A stretch of 64,000 nucleotides of DNA from Hordeum vulgare subsp. vulgare (lineage: Eukaryota > Streptophyta > Magnoliopsida > Poales > Poaceae). The translations under genes and the position numbers were made by a program. Each line of letters begins with the position of its first letter. The stretch's first letter is position 1. Shown here in pieces: positions 24,547 to 36,421 of the stretch. The notes under the pieces are model-generated. The model was not told where the DNA came from. It did not search any database and worked only from the letters and a program-made list of their open reading frames with translations. The stretch is taken from contig NC_058523.1 in NCBI RefSeq assembly GCF_904849725.1, forward strand, positions 207,541,689 to 207,605,688, given 5' to 3'.

Positions 24547-26059
24547 GGAGAAGGAGGAGGAGGAGGATGAGGAGGAGGAGAAGGAGGAGAAGGCCAAGGA
24601 ACTTCTAGTCCTTCTCCTCCTTCTTCTTGATTTCTTCTTCTTCTCCTCCTCCACCTCTTTCATCTCGTCTTTCATATTATCCTTACCTTAATTTCCCGAA
24701 CAATGACATAATTAGCCCATTTAGCTCCAAAATACAATAATAAGCTCAAAATGGCATAAGAACCTTGGTTAGCTCATGAATATTATATACTTAGCTTGTT
24801 TTCCTCTAAAATGGGATAATTAGCCCATTTAGCTCCAAGAAGACATAATTAGGTAATTTCGCTGCAACAAGAGGAGAAGAGGAGAAGAAATAGGCAAAAT
24901 GAAAAGAAAGAAGAAGAAGGAGAAGGAGAAGGAGGAGGAGGAGGAGGAGGAGAAGGAGAAGGCCAAGGACCTTCTAGTCCTTCTCCTCCTCCTCCTTCTC
25001 CTCCTTCTCCTCCTTCTTGATTTCTTCTTCTTCTCCTCCTCCTCCTATTTCTTCTCCTATTTCATATTATCCTTGCTTTAATTTCCTCAACAATGTCATA
25101 ATTAGCCCATTTAGCTCCAAAATACCATAAAGCTCAAAATGGCATAAGAACCTTGGTTAGCTCATGAATATTATATACTTAGCTTGTTTTCCTCTAAAAT
25201 GGGATAATTAGCCCATTTAGCTCCAAAAAGACATAATTAGGTAATTTAGCTCAAACAAGAGGAGAAGAGGAGAAGAAATAGGCAAAATGAAAAGATAGAA
25301 GAAGAAGAAGAAGAAGGAGAAGGAGGAGGAGGAGGAGGAGAAGGAGAGGGCCAAGGACCTTCTAGTTCTTCTCCTCCTCCTCCTTCTCCTCCTTCTCCTC
25401 CTTCTTCTTGATTTCTTCTTCTTCTCATCCTCCTCCTCTTTCTTCTCCTCTTTCATATTATCCTTGCTTTAGTTTCCCCAACAATGACATAATTAGCCCA
25501 TTTAGCTCCAAAATACCATAATAAGCTCAAAATGGCATAAGAACCTTGGTTAGCTCATGAATATTATATACTTAGCTTGTTTTCCTCTAAAATGGGATAA
25601 TTAACCCATTTAGCTCCAAAAAGACATAATTAGGTAATTTAGCTCCATCAAGAGGAGAATAGGAGAAGAAATAGGCAAAATGAAAAGAAAGAAGAACAAG
25701 AAGAAGAAAAAGAGAAGGAGGAGAAGGAGGAGGAGGAGAAGGCCAAGGACCTTCTAGTCCTTCTCCTCCTTCGCCTCCTTCTTCTTGATTTCTTCTTCTT
25801 CTCTTCCTCCTCCTCTTTCTTCTCCTCTTTCATATTATCCTTGCTTTAATTAACCCATTTAGCTCCAAAATGCCATAATAAGCTAAAAATGGCATACGAA
25901 CCTTGGTTAGCTCATGAATATTATATTCTTAGCTTGTTTTCCGCTAAAAATGACATAATTAGCTGAAAAACGTCATATTTTGTTCTTCTTCTGACTTATT
26001 CACATTTTTGCAGATTGGATGTACTACATGCATGGAAGCTGGCATTCATGGAGTTGAAC

Positions 26060-26380
26060 AATGTCGATGGATGAACTTTATATGTATATCATCTAGTTTT
26101 CATCTGAGTTGATGAACAATGTCGAACTATATGTATATGTATATATGGATAAATAGTGCGATACTTTATATGTTGGTTCTTTCGATATATGGGGATGTAC
26201 ATTGATTTATATGTATATCATATATGTGTGCTGAATTATATATATGTGTTGGCAAGTATATGTGTGGTGAACTATATATCATATATGTGTGGTGAATTAT
26301 ATAAATGTGCTGTCAAATATATGTGTGTGTGTGTGTGTGTGTGTGTTGTGAAATAATATAAAACAAAATAGCAGGTACTA
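26060..26380. repeat. AT/GT microsatellite region with (TG)n
   Basis: Degenerate atatgtatat repeats, ending in an uninterrupted TG run at 26322-26346. No coding potential. Confidence 0.9.
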
Positions 26381-26384
26381 TATG

Positions 26385-26985
26385 GGCTCTTTGCCGTCTG
26401 CCAGCTGATGGCAAAGACCTGTGCCATCAGCTGGCAGATGGCAAAGGTGCCACATGGCACCCAGCTGTGCATCCTAGGGTGTCTATATAGGCTCTTTGCC
26501 GTCTGCCTCCAGGGTGGGAAGACGACAAAGAAGAGGGCACAAAGGAGGGGGGAGGAGGAGGCAGACGGCAAAGAGTGGAGGGGGGAGGAGGAGGAGCCAG
26601 ACGACAAAGATGAAGGGGGAGGAAGACGACAAAGAGTGGGGGGGAGGAGGAGGAGGCAGACGGCAAAGATAAAGGGGGAGGCAGACGACAAAGATTAAGG
26701 GGGAGGCAGACGGCAAAGCCTCCGTTAACCCCTAACGGAGGCAATGCCTGTCGGCTGCCGTCTCAAGCACTTTGCCGACTGCTCCTAAGGAAAGCTGATG
26801 GCAAAGAGCTTTGTTGTCCGCTTTGTGGGGGCAGACGGCAAAGAAGGTCCTATGCCATCGTAGGCTGACGCAGAAATTTTGCCAGCCGTGAGATTCTTTG
26901 TCGTCCGCTGTTTTGTCTTTGTCGTCCTTGATTTAGTCTTTCCCGTCTATGATGGCAGACGGCAAAGAAGCTGATTCCTGTAGTG
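26385..26985 (+). repeat. CACTA2 right subterminal repeats and terminus
   Basis: Many copies of ctttgccgtctgcc, gacggcaaag and agctgatggcaaag in both orientations, ending tgattcctgtagtg at 26985. Purine-rich variants (gacgacaaagagtgg) fill 26510-26700. Confidence 0.92.
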
Positions 26986-28774
26986 TCTAGGGATTTCCTA
27001 GATAGTTGTGTTGGTTGTCTGTTTAGGGAAAGAACTTACGTACAAGCTGAAGAACTATTAAATAACATATTGCAAAATGCCTATGATTGGACACTTACAA
27101 AACCACCAATGAAAAACTATTCAAAAGAAGATAGGTATTCTATTCCACAGTCCTGAAGATATGCAAGAAGCCAAAAGATCTATTAAAGAAAAGGGTATTA
27201 AAACTATAGATGCCAAGAAATTACCAGCTACCAAAGAGATAGATGGACATGACACCCCGACGTAGGTAGTAGTGGTAAATTCTCTGTGTACCTTTAATGT
27301 AAGTGATATACCTTGTATTAAGGCTCGTAGTCAGCGCATGGATGAATTTGACAATTACATCTTTAAGAAATAACATTTTAATAATTATGTGATAGATCAG
27401 TTAAGACGTAATGCTATGATGATAGGTCATTTGAGTGACTTCATGTTCAGAATTGCTAATGATGTTAAGGGTCTAGGTAAATATGCTTCTATGGTTCACA
27501 CCCAACTAGACCAAGTTAGTAAGTCACCAAATGATTTTCTTGGTAAGATAAATGAAAATATGAATGATAATTCTATTAGAGTAATGACTAGGGGAGATCG
27601 CATGAACCAGACACCTCTTTATCCTGAAGGCCATCCTAAAAGAATAGAACAAGATTCTCAAAGGATTAATGATAATACACCTAGTACTTCTAAGAATAAA
27701 AATAAAAAAATAAAAATGATAAGACATTGTATGCTTCTAGTGAACCTATTATAGAAAAACTTGCTAAGAATCATAATGATGTATCTATTACTGATGCCGA
27801 AGCACAATCAGGTAGTGAACATTCACCTAGTGATGATGATAACCATTATGATAATGATGATGTTCACGTAGATGCTCCACGAGATAGTAATAAAGAAAAT
27901 GATAATGATGTGGAAATAGAACCTACAGAAGATCTTGATAACCCACCTCCTAAAAGTAAACATAATGAGAAGAAAGACTTTGTTGCTAGCAAGCATGCGA
28001 AAGAAAGAGTGCCATGGTTTCAAAAACCAAAGCCATTCCCGTGTGAGCCTTTTCAAATTAAGGATGAGGAATACGTTGAGCGCTTTGCTGTAATGATTAG
28101 GCATGTCATCTTGCGCTCTTGGTTGACTGATATTTGGAAAATACCTCCTTATGCTAAGTATATGAAAGATATTATCACCAACAAAAGAAAAATACATGAA
28201 ACTGAAATTCTTACTATGCTTGCTAATTAAGTTTTTGATGGTGGGGTGCCTAAGAAGTTGGGAGATCAGGGTATGCCCACAATGCCTTGCTCCATTAAAA
28301 GAAATTATGTTAAAACTACGTTATATGATTTAGGAGCCGGTGTTACTATTATGCCTTTTCCCTCTTTATAAGAGGCTTGTTTGGAATAAGCTTAGACCTA
28401 CTAAGGTATATTTACAAATGGCTGATAAATCCACCGCTTTACCAATTGGAATTTTTGTGGATGTTCCTGTTGTGGTTGCAAATGTTACTATTTGCACAGT
28501 CTTTGTTAATCCTGAAATGCCCGAGGAAAACAACATGTCGATCATCCTTGGTAGACCCTTTTTAAATACTCCAGGGGCTGTTATTGATTGCAACAAAAGC
28601 AAGATCACTTTTCATTTCAATCGCAAACAATAGACCATGCATTTTCCAAAGAAGAAAACTTTGGTTAATAATATTACTGTCGTTGAGCCAACTGCTATAG
28701 TGACCATTGTAGGGTTCAAAATTCCCCTTATTACTACCAAGAAGAAATATTATACTCCCATTGAGATAATCTAG
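26986..28774 (+). pseudogene. Element A gag (3' part) and protease
   Basis: Continues gag after CACTA2 (RDFLDSCVGCLFRERTYVQA at 26989) and is broken by a TGA near 27153. Later open stretches at 27389-27754 and 27727-28230 are acidic and Asn-rich. The protease-like domain is at about 28300-28640, with VYLQMADKSTALPIGIF and the flap/end motif MSIILGRPFLNTPGAVID. The catalytic region near 28325 reads LYDLGAGVTI, where LCDLGA is usual. It ends at TAG 28772-28774. No reverse transcriptase follows. Confidence 0.8.
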
Positions 28775-29341
28775 TGTCATGTGATTTTTGTTAGTTTTAT
28801 GACAAATGAAAACAATTATTAATAAGACTTGATCAACCTTATTAGTGGATCCGTTTGGAATGAAATTTGATCGATGAATTAAATAGGAACAACTCTGTGT
28901 ATTATTAGTTCGCCTTTCCTATTTTCAAGTTGAATAAAATAAAATGCCATGATTATCCTGTTTTCTTAGTTTTTCATGCGTTAAAAAAATGACCCAAATA
29001 TAAAAAGTCTCAAAATGGCACAATATTTTAACATGATTTTTTCTGGATTATTTACGAATTTTTGGTGCTAAACACCCACAAGGAAGGGGCACCTGTGGGC
29101 CACAAGGCAACAGGGCACGACCACCCCCTCGGTGTGCCATGTTGTGTGGTAGGGCCCACACGCCCCCTGCATTATCTCCTTAGTCCATATCATCCCTTAC
29201 CTCCAGCAAAATTTCCCTAGATCTGCCTCTCTCTTTCTCGTGTTCTTCCTCTTGAAACTGAAATTTTTGATATCTTTCCTTGAAACTCCGTTTTTGAAAC
29301 TGTTTTAAGGTATTTCTCCTTGAATTTTTTTTAATTGGAAG
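28775..29341 (+). other. Non-coding spacer in A with an LTR-promoter-like segment
   Basis: No gene. The stretch 28990-29215 resembles the U3 core of A's own LTR (about 61220-61410). Shared pieces include ggcccacaaggcaa (LTR: ggcccacgaggcaa), ccaccccctcggtgtgcc (LTR: ccaccccctgggtgtgcc) and ttgtgtggtagggccca (LTR: ttgtgtggtcggaccca). The TATA box of the LTR is not preserved (atatcatcc). The second ORF of A starts at 29342. Confidence 0.6.
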
Positions 29342-29853
29342 ATGAATTTCTTTATGAGAGATTCTTCAAGGCGGAGCTCCAAAGAATTTGTTGCGAGGAC
29401 TCCAGACCAAGATATCAACATCCCTTGCAACATGGAGGTTAGGCCGTTTAAATGGCCACGTACACCTTTCATGCGCAAGGCGACTTCTATCAAGAGTTCT
29501 TGAAATACATCGAAAATGCCGGGTTGGCCAACTACCTGCAGATGAGTGTGACCAATACTACCTCCTTACAAATTCCTTTAAGCAAATTTTTCACTTCATC
29601 AGTACGCTCGATGCTCATATGGTTCATTTTGATTTATATGTTGAAAATCAAGAAATACCACTCTCTAAATTCTATGAAATATGCACGATTCCCTCTAGCT
29701 GGAATCCGTGACCTTAGGACCGAGGACTTCAAGGAAATTTCCCTCACCTTGACTGTTGAAAAAACGAGGGACGTGTCCAAGACGATTGCCACTAGTTTAC
29801 ATTTTCCTTCTGTGCACTACTTCGCTTTATTTGTCAGGAAAATTTTAACTCCT
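29342..29853 (+). pseudogene. Element A second ORF (Athila type), 5' part
   Basis: ATG at 29342, MNFFMRDSSRRSSKEF, comparable with the start of the ORF in S (3980). It passes through frame changes to DECDQYYLLTNSF and then LHFPSVHYFALFV at about 29805-29835, where element B is inserted at 29854. The remainder is at 58572-59100. A TGA near 29500 and at least two frameshifts make it non-functional. Function unknown. Confidence 0.75.
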
Positions 29854-31318
29854 TAATACATCTCGAACATATCTACAATTTTTCAAATTTCCATTCTATA
29901 CTATTATAATTACATGATACTTTTTGGGTATTTCTACACTAATTCATATTACTTTTTAGCACTAACCTATTGACCCAGTGCCCAGTGCCCAGTGCCAGTT
30001 GTTGTTTTCTACGTGTTTTTAGCTTTTCAGGTCAGAGTACGAGACAAAGTCCAAGTGCCACGAAACCTTTTGGTGATCTTTTCTAGACCAAAGAAATCTT
30101 TTCTGGACCAAAAAAGACATAGGGGGTGGTCGTGCCCTGTTGCCTCGGGCCCCCTCGGTTGCCTCCTCGCATACCTCTACATCCTATAAATTCTCTTTAA
30201 TCGCTAAAACCCTAGGGAGCACCCTGAAACACTTATTCCGCTACCGTAAGTCTCTATTCCACTGCGAGGGTATCTGGATCCCTTTTCTGGTACCCTCCCG
30301 GAGGTTGAATTGATCACGGTGGACCTCTACATCAATCTTGCTGCTCCCATGGTGATGTGTGAGTATTTCACCACAAACCTACGAATCTGTAGTTAGTACA
30401 TAGATGTCTATCTCTCTCTCTTGTTCTTCAATACAATGATAATTGCAACTTCGCTTTCATATATCCAATGTAACTCTTTTGTGCGGTGCGTTTGTTTGGT
30501 CCGGTGAATTGTGGGTTTATGTTGATAAATATTTAAGTCTTCTATGAATTCTAAATATGATTCTTATGCACATGGTAATCATAGCTTCGTAAATCTCTCT
30601 GATCAATTAATTTCCTTTGGCCAAGTAGATTGATCTTGCTTCAGTGAGAGAAGTGCTGTGTAGTTGGTTCAATCTGACGGATTTCTATATCGTAGTGACA
30701 TAGTAGGGGACAAGATACATATTTGTATTGTTGCCACTAAGGATAAAATAATGGAGTTAATTCATATTAATTTAGTTCTCTTTGTTTACATCATGTCATC
30801 GTTCTCTAATCATTACTCAGTTTTACTTAATACTCTAGATGCATGTTCGATAGTCGTCGATGGGTGTAGTAGTAGTAGTAGTTGCAGACAGGAGTCGGCC
30901 TATTTGCTTATGTACATGATGCCTATATGCACATGATCATTGCAATTCTATGCACTTTTCTATCAATTTCCCAATAGTAATTTATCTACCAACCGTAAGC
31001 TTACTTTCATGAGAAATGCCACTAGGGAACACTATGGCCCGGGTCTATTCAATGATAAATTTACAAATGGATTTTCACATTGCAACCTTCGGGCACACTA
31101 CTTACCTAATTGAAAATAACTAGACAAGTGGATTGACAACCCTCTTGCCCGCATTGGGTGAAAGTGTTTTTATATTTTGTGTGCAGTTGCTGAAGACGGG
31201 GGTTGGTTGATACTCCTATTGGTTCTATAAATCATAGTTATCTACTAAGGTAAATACATACTCCTGCTACATCACCTCTTCCTCTTCACGGAAAACCCAA
31301 CGCAGATCACAAGTACCA
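29854..31318 (+). repeat. 5' LTR of element B
   Basis: Starts TAATACATCTCGAACATATC, a decayed form of TGATACGTCTC (TG changed to TA), and ends AAGTACCA. TATA-like tataaat at 30185-30191. A short (TAG)n run lies near 30875. Same layout as 57216-58571. Confidence 0.8.
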
Positions 31319-31511
31319 GGAAGGATTTCTGGCACGGTTGCCTGGCAGTATCACCAACCTACTATCAAGCCACTTCACACAAAGTATAATTCACTTGTTC
31401 TTCTTTTTATCTGCTCTTATATTTTGCTTGCTCCAAGAAAATCAAAAATAGAAAATTATTAATCTTTGCTTGTTACTAGTTTACTTCCTTTCTTGCTTGA
31501 AAGTGGCTACC
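31319..31511 (+). other. Leader of B with primer site
   Basis: tggcacggttgcctggc (31330-31346) matches TGGCGCCGTTGCCGGGG at 13 of 17 positions, a decayed tRNA-Asp-type primer site. Nothing else recognised before the ATG at 31512. Confidence 0.65.
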
Positions 31512-31978
31512 ATGTTTGAGTTTGAAATTAGTGATGCTTCCGCCTCTAGTGTGGAAGACCTCAATTATACAACTTCAACTTGTGATGAGAATGATAAAAG
31601 AAATTTTGATGGAATTGCTAAAAATAAAACTTGGTAACTTTGTGGATGATGATCCTCCTAATAGAGAACCTATTATACAAACAAAGAAACTCCGCATAGG
31701 TCGTGGTGATATTATTGGAAAGAGTGTGATTTAAGATTTTTTTACTTGTGCAGGATCATTACCCTTGATAGGAGCTCTTTTATATCTAGAACTACAAGTT
31801 ATGCAGATGCTACTTCTTTACTTATGTATAATTGGAAAGGCAATTTGTGCACTGCATCCTTTCATACAATGGTTGTTTCTAGAATTATCTAATATTGAGG
31901 AAACTTCTACCTAACGTCTAACCACTATATTTATTGTTCAAAATTTTAGTAATATCATGCAAGAGCATAGAGATATTG
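31512..31978 (+). pseudogene. Element B internal ORF, 5' part
   Basis: ATG at 31512 (MFEFEISDASASSVEDLNY). TAA near 31635, then another frame with DDDPPNREPIIQTKKLRIG and GRGDIIGKS. This is a type of ORF I associate with non-autonomous Athila relatives in cereals. It has no zinc knuckle, protease or polymerase motif. Chromovirus D is inserted at 31979; the rest is at 45986-46444. Function unknown. Confidence 0.55.
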
Positions 31979-34900
31979 TGTCACATCCCTGAAACCCTAA
32001 TAAAGTTAGCATTGTGCTCATATCTTCTTTGCATTGCATCCAAGAAAAATTTCAACAAGAACAAAGGAAGTGGTGAAGGAAAATTCAAAAACCCTAGCCA
32101 CTTCTCAAATTCAAAGGAATTATAAACATCTTCAAATCAATGAACCCAAAATGGCCTCAAGAAAAGTTCAACTTTTCTGATAATTCTTGAAAGCAAATAA
32201 GCAATGAAGAAAACCATTTTCTTAACACATTTTGCATTTTAAATAAATGCAAAAGGCCACTGGTTTCAAGTTTAAAATTTGAATTCAAAAATATATAGTT
32301 TCCAAAAATGCTGAAAACTTTATGGGTGATTGGAAATATTCCAACTAACACCCCAGCATTTTTCAAACTATTTATAGTTTGCTTGTAAAGCCAAAATAAA
32401 TGGAAAGCAATGTCAATAAATAAAACAGAAACAAAATAGAAAGAAATGGGGAAAAAACCTACCTGTCGCCTGAGGAGGCCCAGCCCATCAGGGGCAGGGT
32501 CGTCTTCTTCCTTTGCCTTCTAGCAGAGGACAGATCGACCACGACGGCTCCTCCACCTCCTGCTTCGCCATGGCGACCTCCGGTGGCCCCCAGGAGAAGC
32601 GCGACAGCTTGGTTACCCTCCCCGAGCACCTCTCTATCCGTTCCCATGCTCCAGTTCCCCCTCCTCTCGGGTTCTCTCGTCCCTTCTCCTGCCGCCATTG
32701 CCAAGAGCTCGAGCTCGAGCTGTCGTGCCCCTAGCCGCAGGAACTTCCTTCCGAGTGTCCCAGTAGCTCCGCCTCGACGAGCTAGTTCTCCCTGCAAAGG
32801 CCGAAGCCTCCCTGAGCCCTGCAACGCCCCCAGCGCCATCGTCTTTAACCTTTGGCCACAGGCAAATCGACGGTGGATCGTCGACTACAGCCCCTCCCCG
32901 AGCAGTCTGAGCCTAGCTTCACCTCCACTGTGAGCCTGCGATCATTTCCCCTCTTCTTCCCCTCGTTTCCGTGCCCCCTTCTCACTGGACCATCGAACCC
33001 GAGCTCCGGCAGCTGCCTCGGCTCGTCGCCGGCTTGCTCCGGCCACCCATAGCCCTCCCTGAGGCCAGTGCTGGATGAGGCCGAGCCTGGGGATCATCCC
33101 AATGCTCTCGGCAACCGTTTCCGAGCAACACAACACGAGTTAGCGCATCTCCGGCGAAGTTCCGCCGCGGATCTGGTCGCCGTCGGTCAGACTCCGGCGG
33201 GGGACGACGTGGCCGGCCTAACCCCGGTGGTTTAGCGCTAACACTCGCTGACAGTGGGCCCCACCCCAAGTCAAACTCACTTAGGGGCTGGTCATCGCGG
33301 GATTAGCTCCTGAGAGGCTGACCAGTGGGTCCCCCCTGTCAGGTTTGACCTGATCACGTGAGTTGACCTGCTGACGCCATGATGATGTAGTTATGACGCA
33401 ATAAGTGAATTTCTGATTTAAAAGAATTCCTGAAAGATGCCAAAACTTCTAAAAATCATAGAAATTAATCTGTAACTCAAATGAAAATAATTTATATATG
33501 AAAAAGTATCAGAAAAATTCAAGGAATCTGAATTTGTCAGTTTCAAACATGTTTGCAAATGTTACTGAACCCAAACATATAGATTAATGAATTAGTTAAC
33601 TTTCATAAATACTTTGGAGACGGAATTTGGAAATTATTTAAATTCCACTTCAAATGATAAGATCAAACATTGTCCAAATCACAAACCAGCAACCTAACAT
33701 GTCATTTCCATGCATCTTAAAAGCAAGTTGATCTGAACATCAGGTCGAATCAATTAAAATGGTATTCGAGAATACCTCGTTTGAATTGATATTTGAATTT
33801 GATTCAAATCAACTTCGAACCTAATAAATGTTAACTATAATAGTATACCACCTTGCATGCTCATGCATCATCTTGTTGCACATGATTGTTATTGATTGTT
33901 GTCATTCCTTTCGGTAGGCTCCGCTCCTCCGGATTCCACCGAATACCCGACTGACGGATATTGTCCCTCCTCTGAGCAACAAGGCAAGCAACCATTTTGA
34001 TCATCCCGATAAATCCCATGTTCTCGCTCCTGCACTTACTTATTGCATTAGGATCAAATGGTCAAATGATTTTTCCACGTTAGTTGAACCCACTTCCTTT
34101 GCATGACCTCTCTTTGTCACAGTAAATAGCTGAACCTTGCAACCTAGCATACCTGGTAGATGCTTGAGCCATGATGTGCCTTATCCTGCTATGCATGCTA
34201 TGCTTAGAGTTGTGTTTGGTCTGTCATCTGGAAGATGAACAGAATTGTGAGAATGTGTTCAGTAAGTAAAGGCGGTGTGTTGAACCTGATTTGGTAAAGG
34301 TACCGGTGAAAGGCTATGTAGGAGTACATGGCGGGTTGTTTCATTGGAACCGTCCTTAGGAACTGAGTTCCGTGTATGTATGCCAAGACGAGATACTACC
34401 ACATGCTGGGCCTTGAAATATGACCCTGCTCGACTTATTAATCGCTTAGTACTCGGTCCAGGAGTTGCAAGTAGTTTCTGGTGTTTATAGTCATGCTGGA
34501 GGCCGTGCATAGTGCTGACCTGAGAGGTGGGTGTGATGCGGTAGGCAGTGGCACGGTGTACCAAGTGGCACCCGGATGGTGGGCTTGGGAACCCTGCGCA
34601 CATCGTTTGGGGCCGTGGCGGAAACCTCGGCCGGACTTCCGTGCGGGTTACCCTCAGATAGGTGATAGACCTGGACTATGTATTAGCGTGGTTAACGGTC
34701 GTGGCCGACTCCCTCGTTGGGCTTCCTCTTGAAGGTTGCCGAGGTGTATGACGTGCACATGGCGATAAGTGGCGAGAGCGTGTGTGAAGAAGTACACCAC
34801 TATAGGGTTATGATCTATTCGAATAGCCGCGTCCATGTATATTGACTACTTGGAGACATATGTTGTTCATAGATAACTTCAATGGCTACTCATAAAATTG

Positions 34901-35982
34901 TCAAGATAAGCGTGAGTGTCGTGGACGGCATTCCGTATGGAGACGAAATGATTCCACGATAGAGTATTGTTGTGGTGTTAGTGGACTCGTGTGCGAGAAA
35001 TCAAGTTGTCAAAAACTATTTTAAAATGCAAGTTGTCTAGACACGTGTCAAATGCTGGCTTTCCGCATGAAACCCCACAATTCCTTATTGATACATTGCA
35101 TGAGTAGATAGTTATCCTAATGTCTTGCTGAGTACCTCCGTACTCATGTTTGCTTAATCATTGTTGCAGAGGTTGTTAATGACCCTAATGGAGGGTTCTT
35201 CCTAGACATCGACGACGACGAGTAGCTGGTGTCCCAGCTACGATCTGGCCCTAAGTTGGGTCTGTAGTATAGTCAGGCCATGTGCCTTCTAGTTTCAGTT
35301 GTCTGTACTCACACAGTTTTAAAACACTTCCGCTAGCTGGTAACTGAATGACTGCTATGATGGGTCGTGAGACCCTTACTATGTAATATTATGTGTGTGG
35401 CTCTTCCGAGCCTCTTAAATAAAGCTTGTATGTATATGGTTATGTTGTGATGCCATCGATGTCTCTATACATATCGGTATGCCATGCGTACGTGTGTCGT
35501 TCTTGATATGTATGGGGTTCGATTACCTAGCCGTAGATTTTTGGTAGCATTCCTTACAGGGAAATGCCCCTTTGTGTTCCAACGAGCCATGGTAGCTCGC
35601 TACTGCTCCGGACACATTGGTTGACCAGCATGTGTCCTTTTTAGCTGCTGTGTCTGTCCCCTTTGGGACTGTCACGCGATGTAATGGATTCCTTTTAGCT
35701 TGCTACGAAACGTCTACATTTGCTGGTGACCGACACCTGCTTTGCTGGGTCATGTATGCCTGTCCCTGTGCGGAACTGCCACTTTGGTTTATGACTAGAC
35801 ATGTCGATCCGGGTTGTTTGTCATTGGATTGCGAGCGACACAATTGCATATGCGAGTCAAAAGGCGCAAACAGTCCCGGCTAAGGTAAGGCTGCAGCCGT
35901 GGGGTTAACCGTGCGTGAGACCGCAAAGAGATGCGATGTGTTACCGGCTGGATTCCTATGGCTTAGGATCGGGGTCCCAACA
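31979..35982 (+). repeat. 5' LTR of chromovirus D
   Basis: 4004 bp, TGTCACATCCCTG to GGGGTCCCAACA. Polyadenylation-type AATAAA at 35418-35423. Long frames in the GC-rich part (32459-33270) are not supported as genes. Bases 32131-32469 are identical to 42151-42489 of the 3' LTR. Confidence 0.95.
35170..35225 (+). other. Possible small acidic exon inside the D LTR
   Basis: A pyrimidine-rich stretch and ttgttgcag (ending 35169) look like a 3' splice site. It is followed by an open segment reading VVNDPNGGFFLDIDDDE and TAG at 35223-35225. The 3' LTR keeps the same segment (45202-45257) with the same stop. Whether it is spliced or translated is inference. Confidence 0.35.
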
Positions 35983-36421
35983 GCGTTGGTATCAGAGCCT
36001 AACTGACTGTAGGACTACTAAGCCAAACTGGTCGAAGTTGAGTCTAGAATTGCTTTAGTTATATATAAGGGAATTGTTTGTGGAAGGGAACGTAAGACTC
36101 TTGTTCTCTTCTCAAGTTATTCTATTCTAGTCATCCTCGTCTTTTCTGCGGGAATTAAGGACTAGGTTACTCATCTTCTTCTAGGCTCGTGTTTCTGATC
36201 GGTAGATTATAGGACTACGGTTCGAGAGTTATATTGGGTTTCTTTTATCCCTAGGAAAAAGGAAGTATGTTTGATGCTCAGAGAATTGAACTTGATAGTT
36301 GAGTGGTTACGCTATTCTATTTTTGGGTTGTCTCAAAATTGTTTTTGAGCATTTACAGCCGTTATGCTGCCCAATTTTGCATTCAGAGCTTTAATGCTTT
36401 TGCATTACTCTCTATTTTCAG
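35983..36421 (+). other. Leader of D with primer binding site
   Basis: TGGTATCAGAGC at 35987-35998, four bases after the LTR, is a perfect initiator-Met primer site. The remaining ~420 bp hold no supported ORF. Confidence 0.92.

Larger units (their letters stand above)
22640..25960. repeat. Tandem array of hairpin-forming purine/pyrimidine units
   Basis: A unit of about 360-390 bp occurs seven times. The anchor 'tagctcatga' starts at 22922, 23311, 23688, 24770, 25158, 25551 and 25908 (spacings 389, 377, 1082, 388, 393 and 357). The long gap holds the palindrome and transposase exon. Most complete units contain a purine arm (gaagaag...ggagaagg), a centre near 'aaggaccttctagtcctt' and a pyrimidine arm (ccttctcctcc...cttcttc), which together form an inverted repeat. 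The rest of the unit is AT-rich (cattatttagctccaaaatg-like). Lys/Arg-rich ORFs here are artefacts. Confidence 0.9.
21864..26985 (+). mobile_element. Deleted CACTA transposon 'CACTA2' inserted in gag of A
   Basis: Starts CACTACTGGAAAACAG, ends CTGATTCCTGTAGTG, and is flanked by the perfect 3-bp target duplication TCT (21861-21863 and 26986-26988). Gag coding similarity resumes directly after it. Contents on the plus strand: terminus and subterminal repeats, C-rich block, purine-rich block, tandem array, palindrome, the first exon of a transposase, more array, AT/GT microsatellite and right subterminal repeats. The TNP2 domain is missing, so it depended on another element's transposase. 5122 bp. 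Confidence 0.95.

Noticed and set aside
23010..25833. Lys/Arg/Ser-rich ORFs in the CACTA2 array
   Set aside because: They are translations of GAAGAA/CTTCTT repeats and recur with each unit.
22922..25917. Regular repeats considered as a CRISPR array
   Set aside because: Units are about 380 bp with no short repeat/spacer pattern, and the setting is plant DNA.
32459..33269. ORFs on both strands in the GC-rich part of the D LTR, repeated at 42466-42953
   Set aside because: They are present in both LTRs with different frames and lengths and have no domain; they are LTR untranslated sequence.
34204..34836. Short ORFs in the middle of the D LTR
   Set aside because: They are not kept in frame in the second LTR and show no coding signal.
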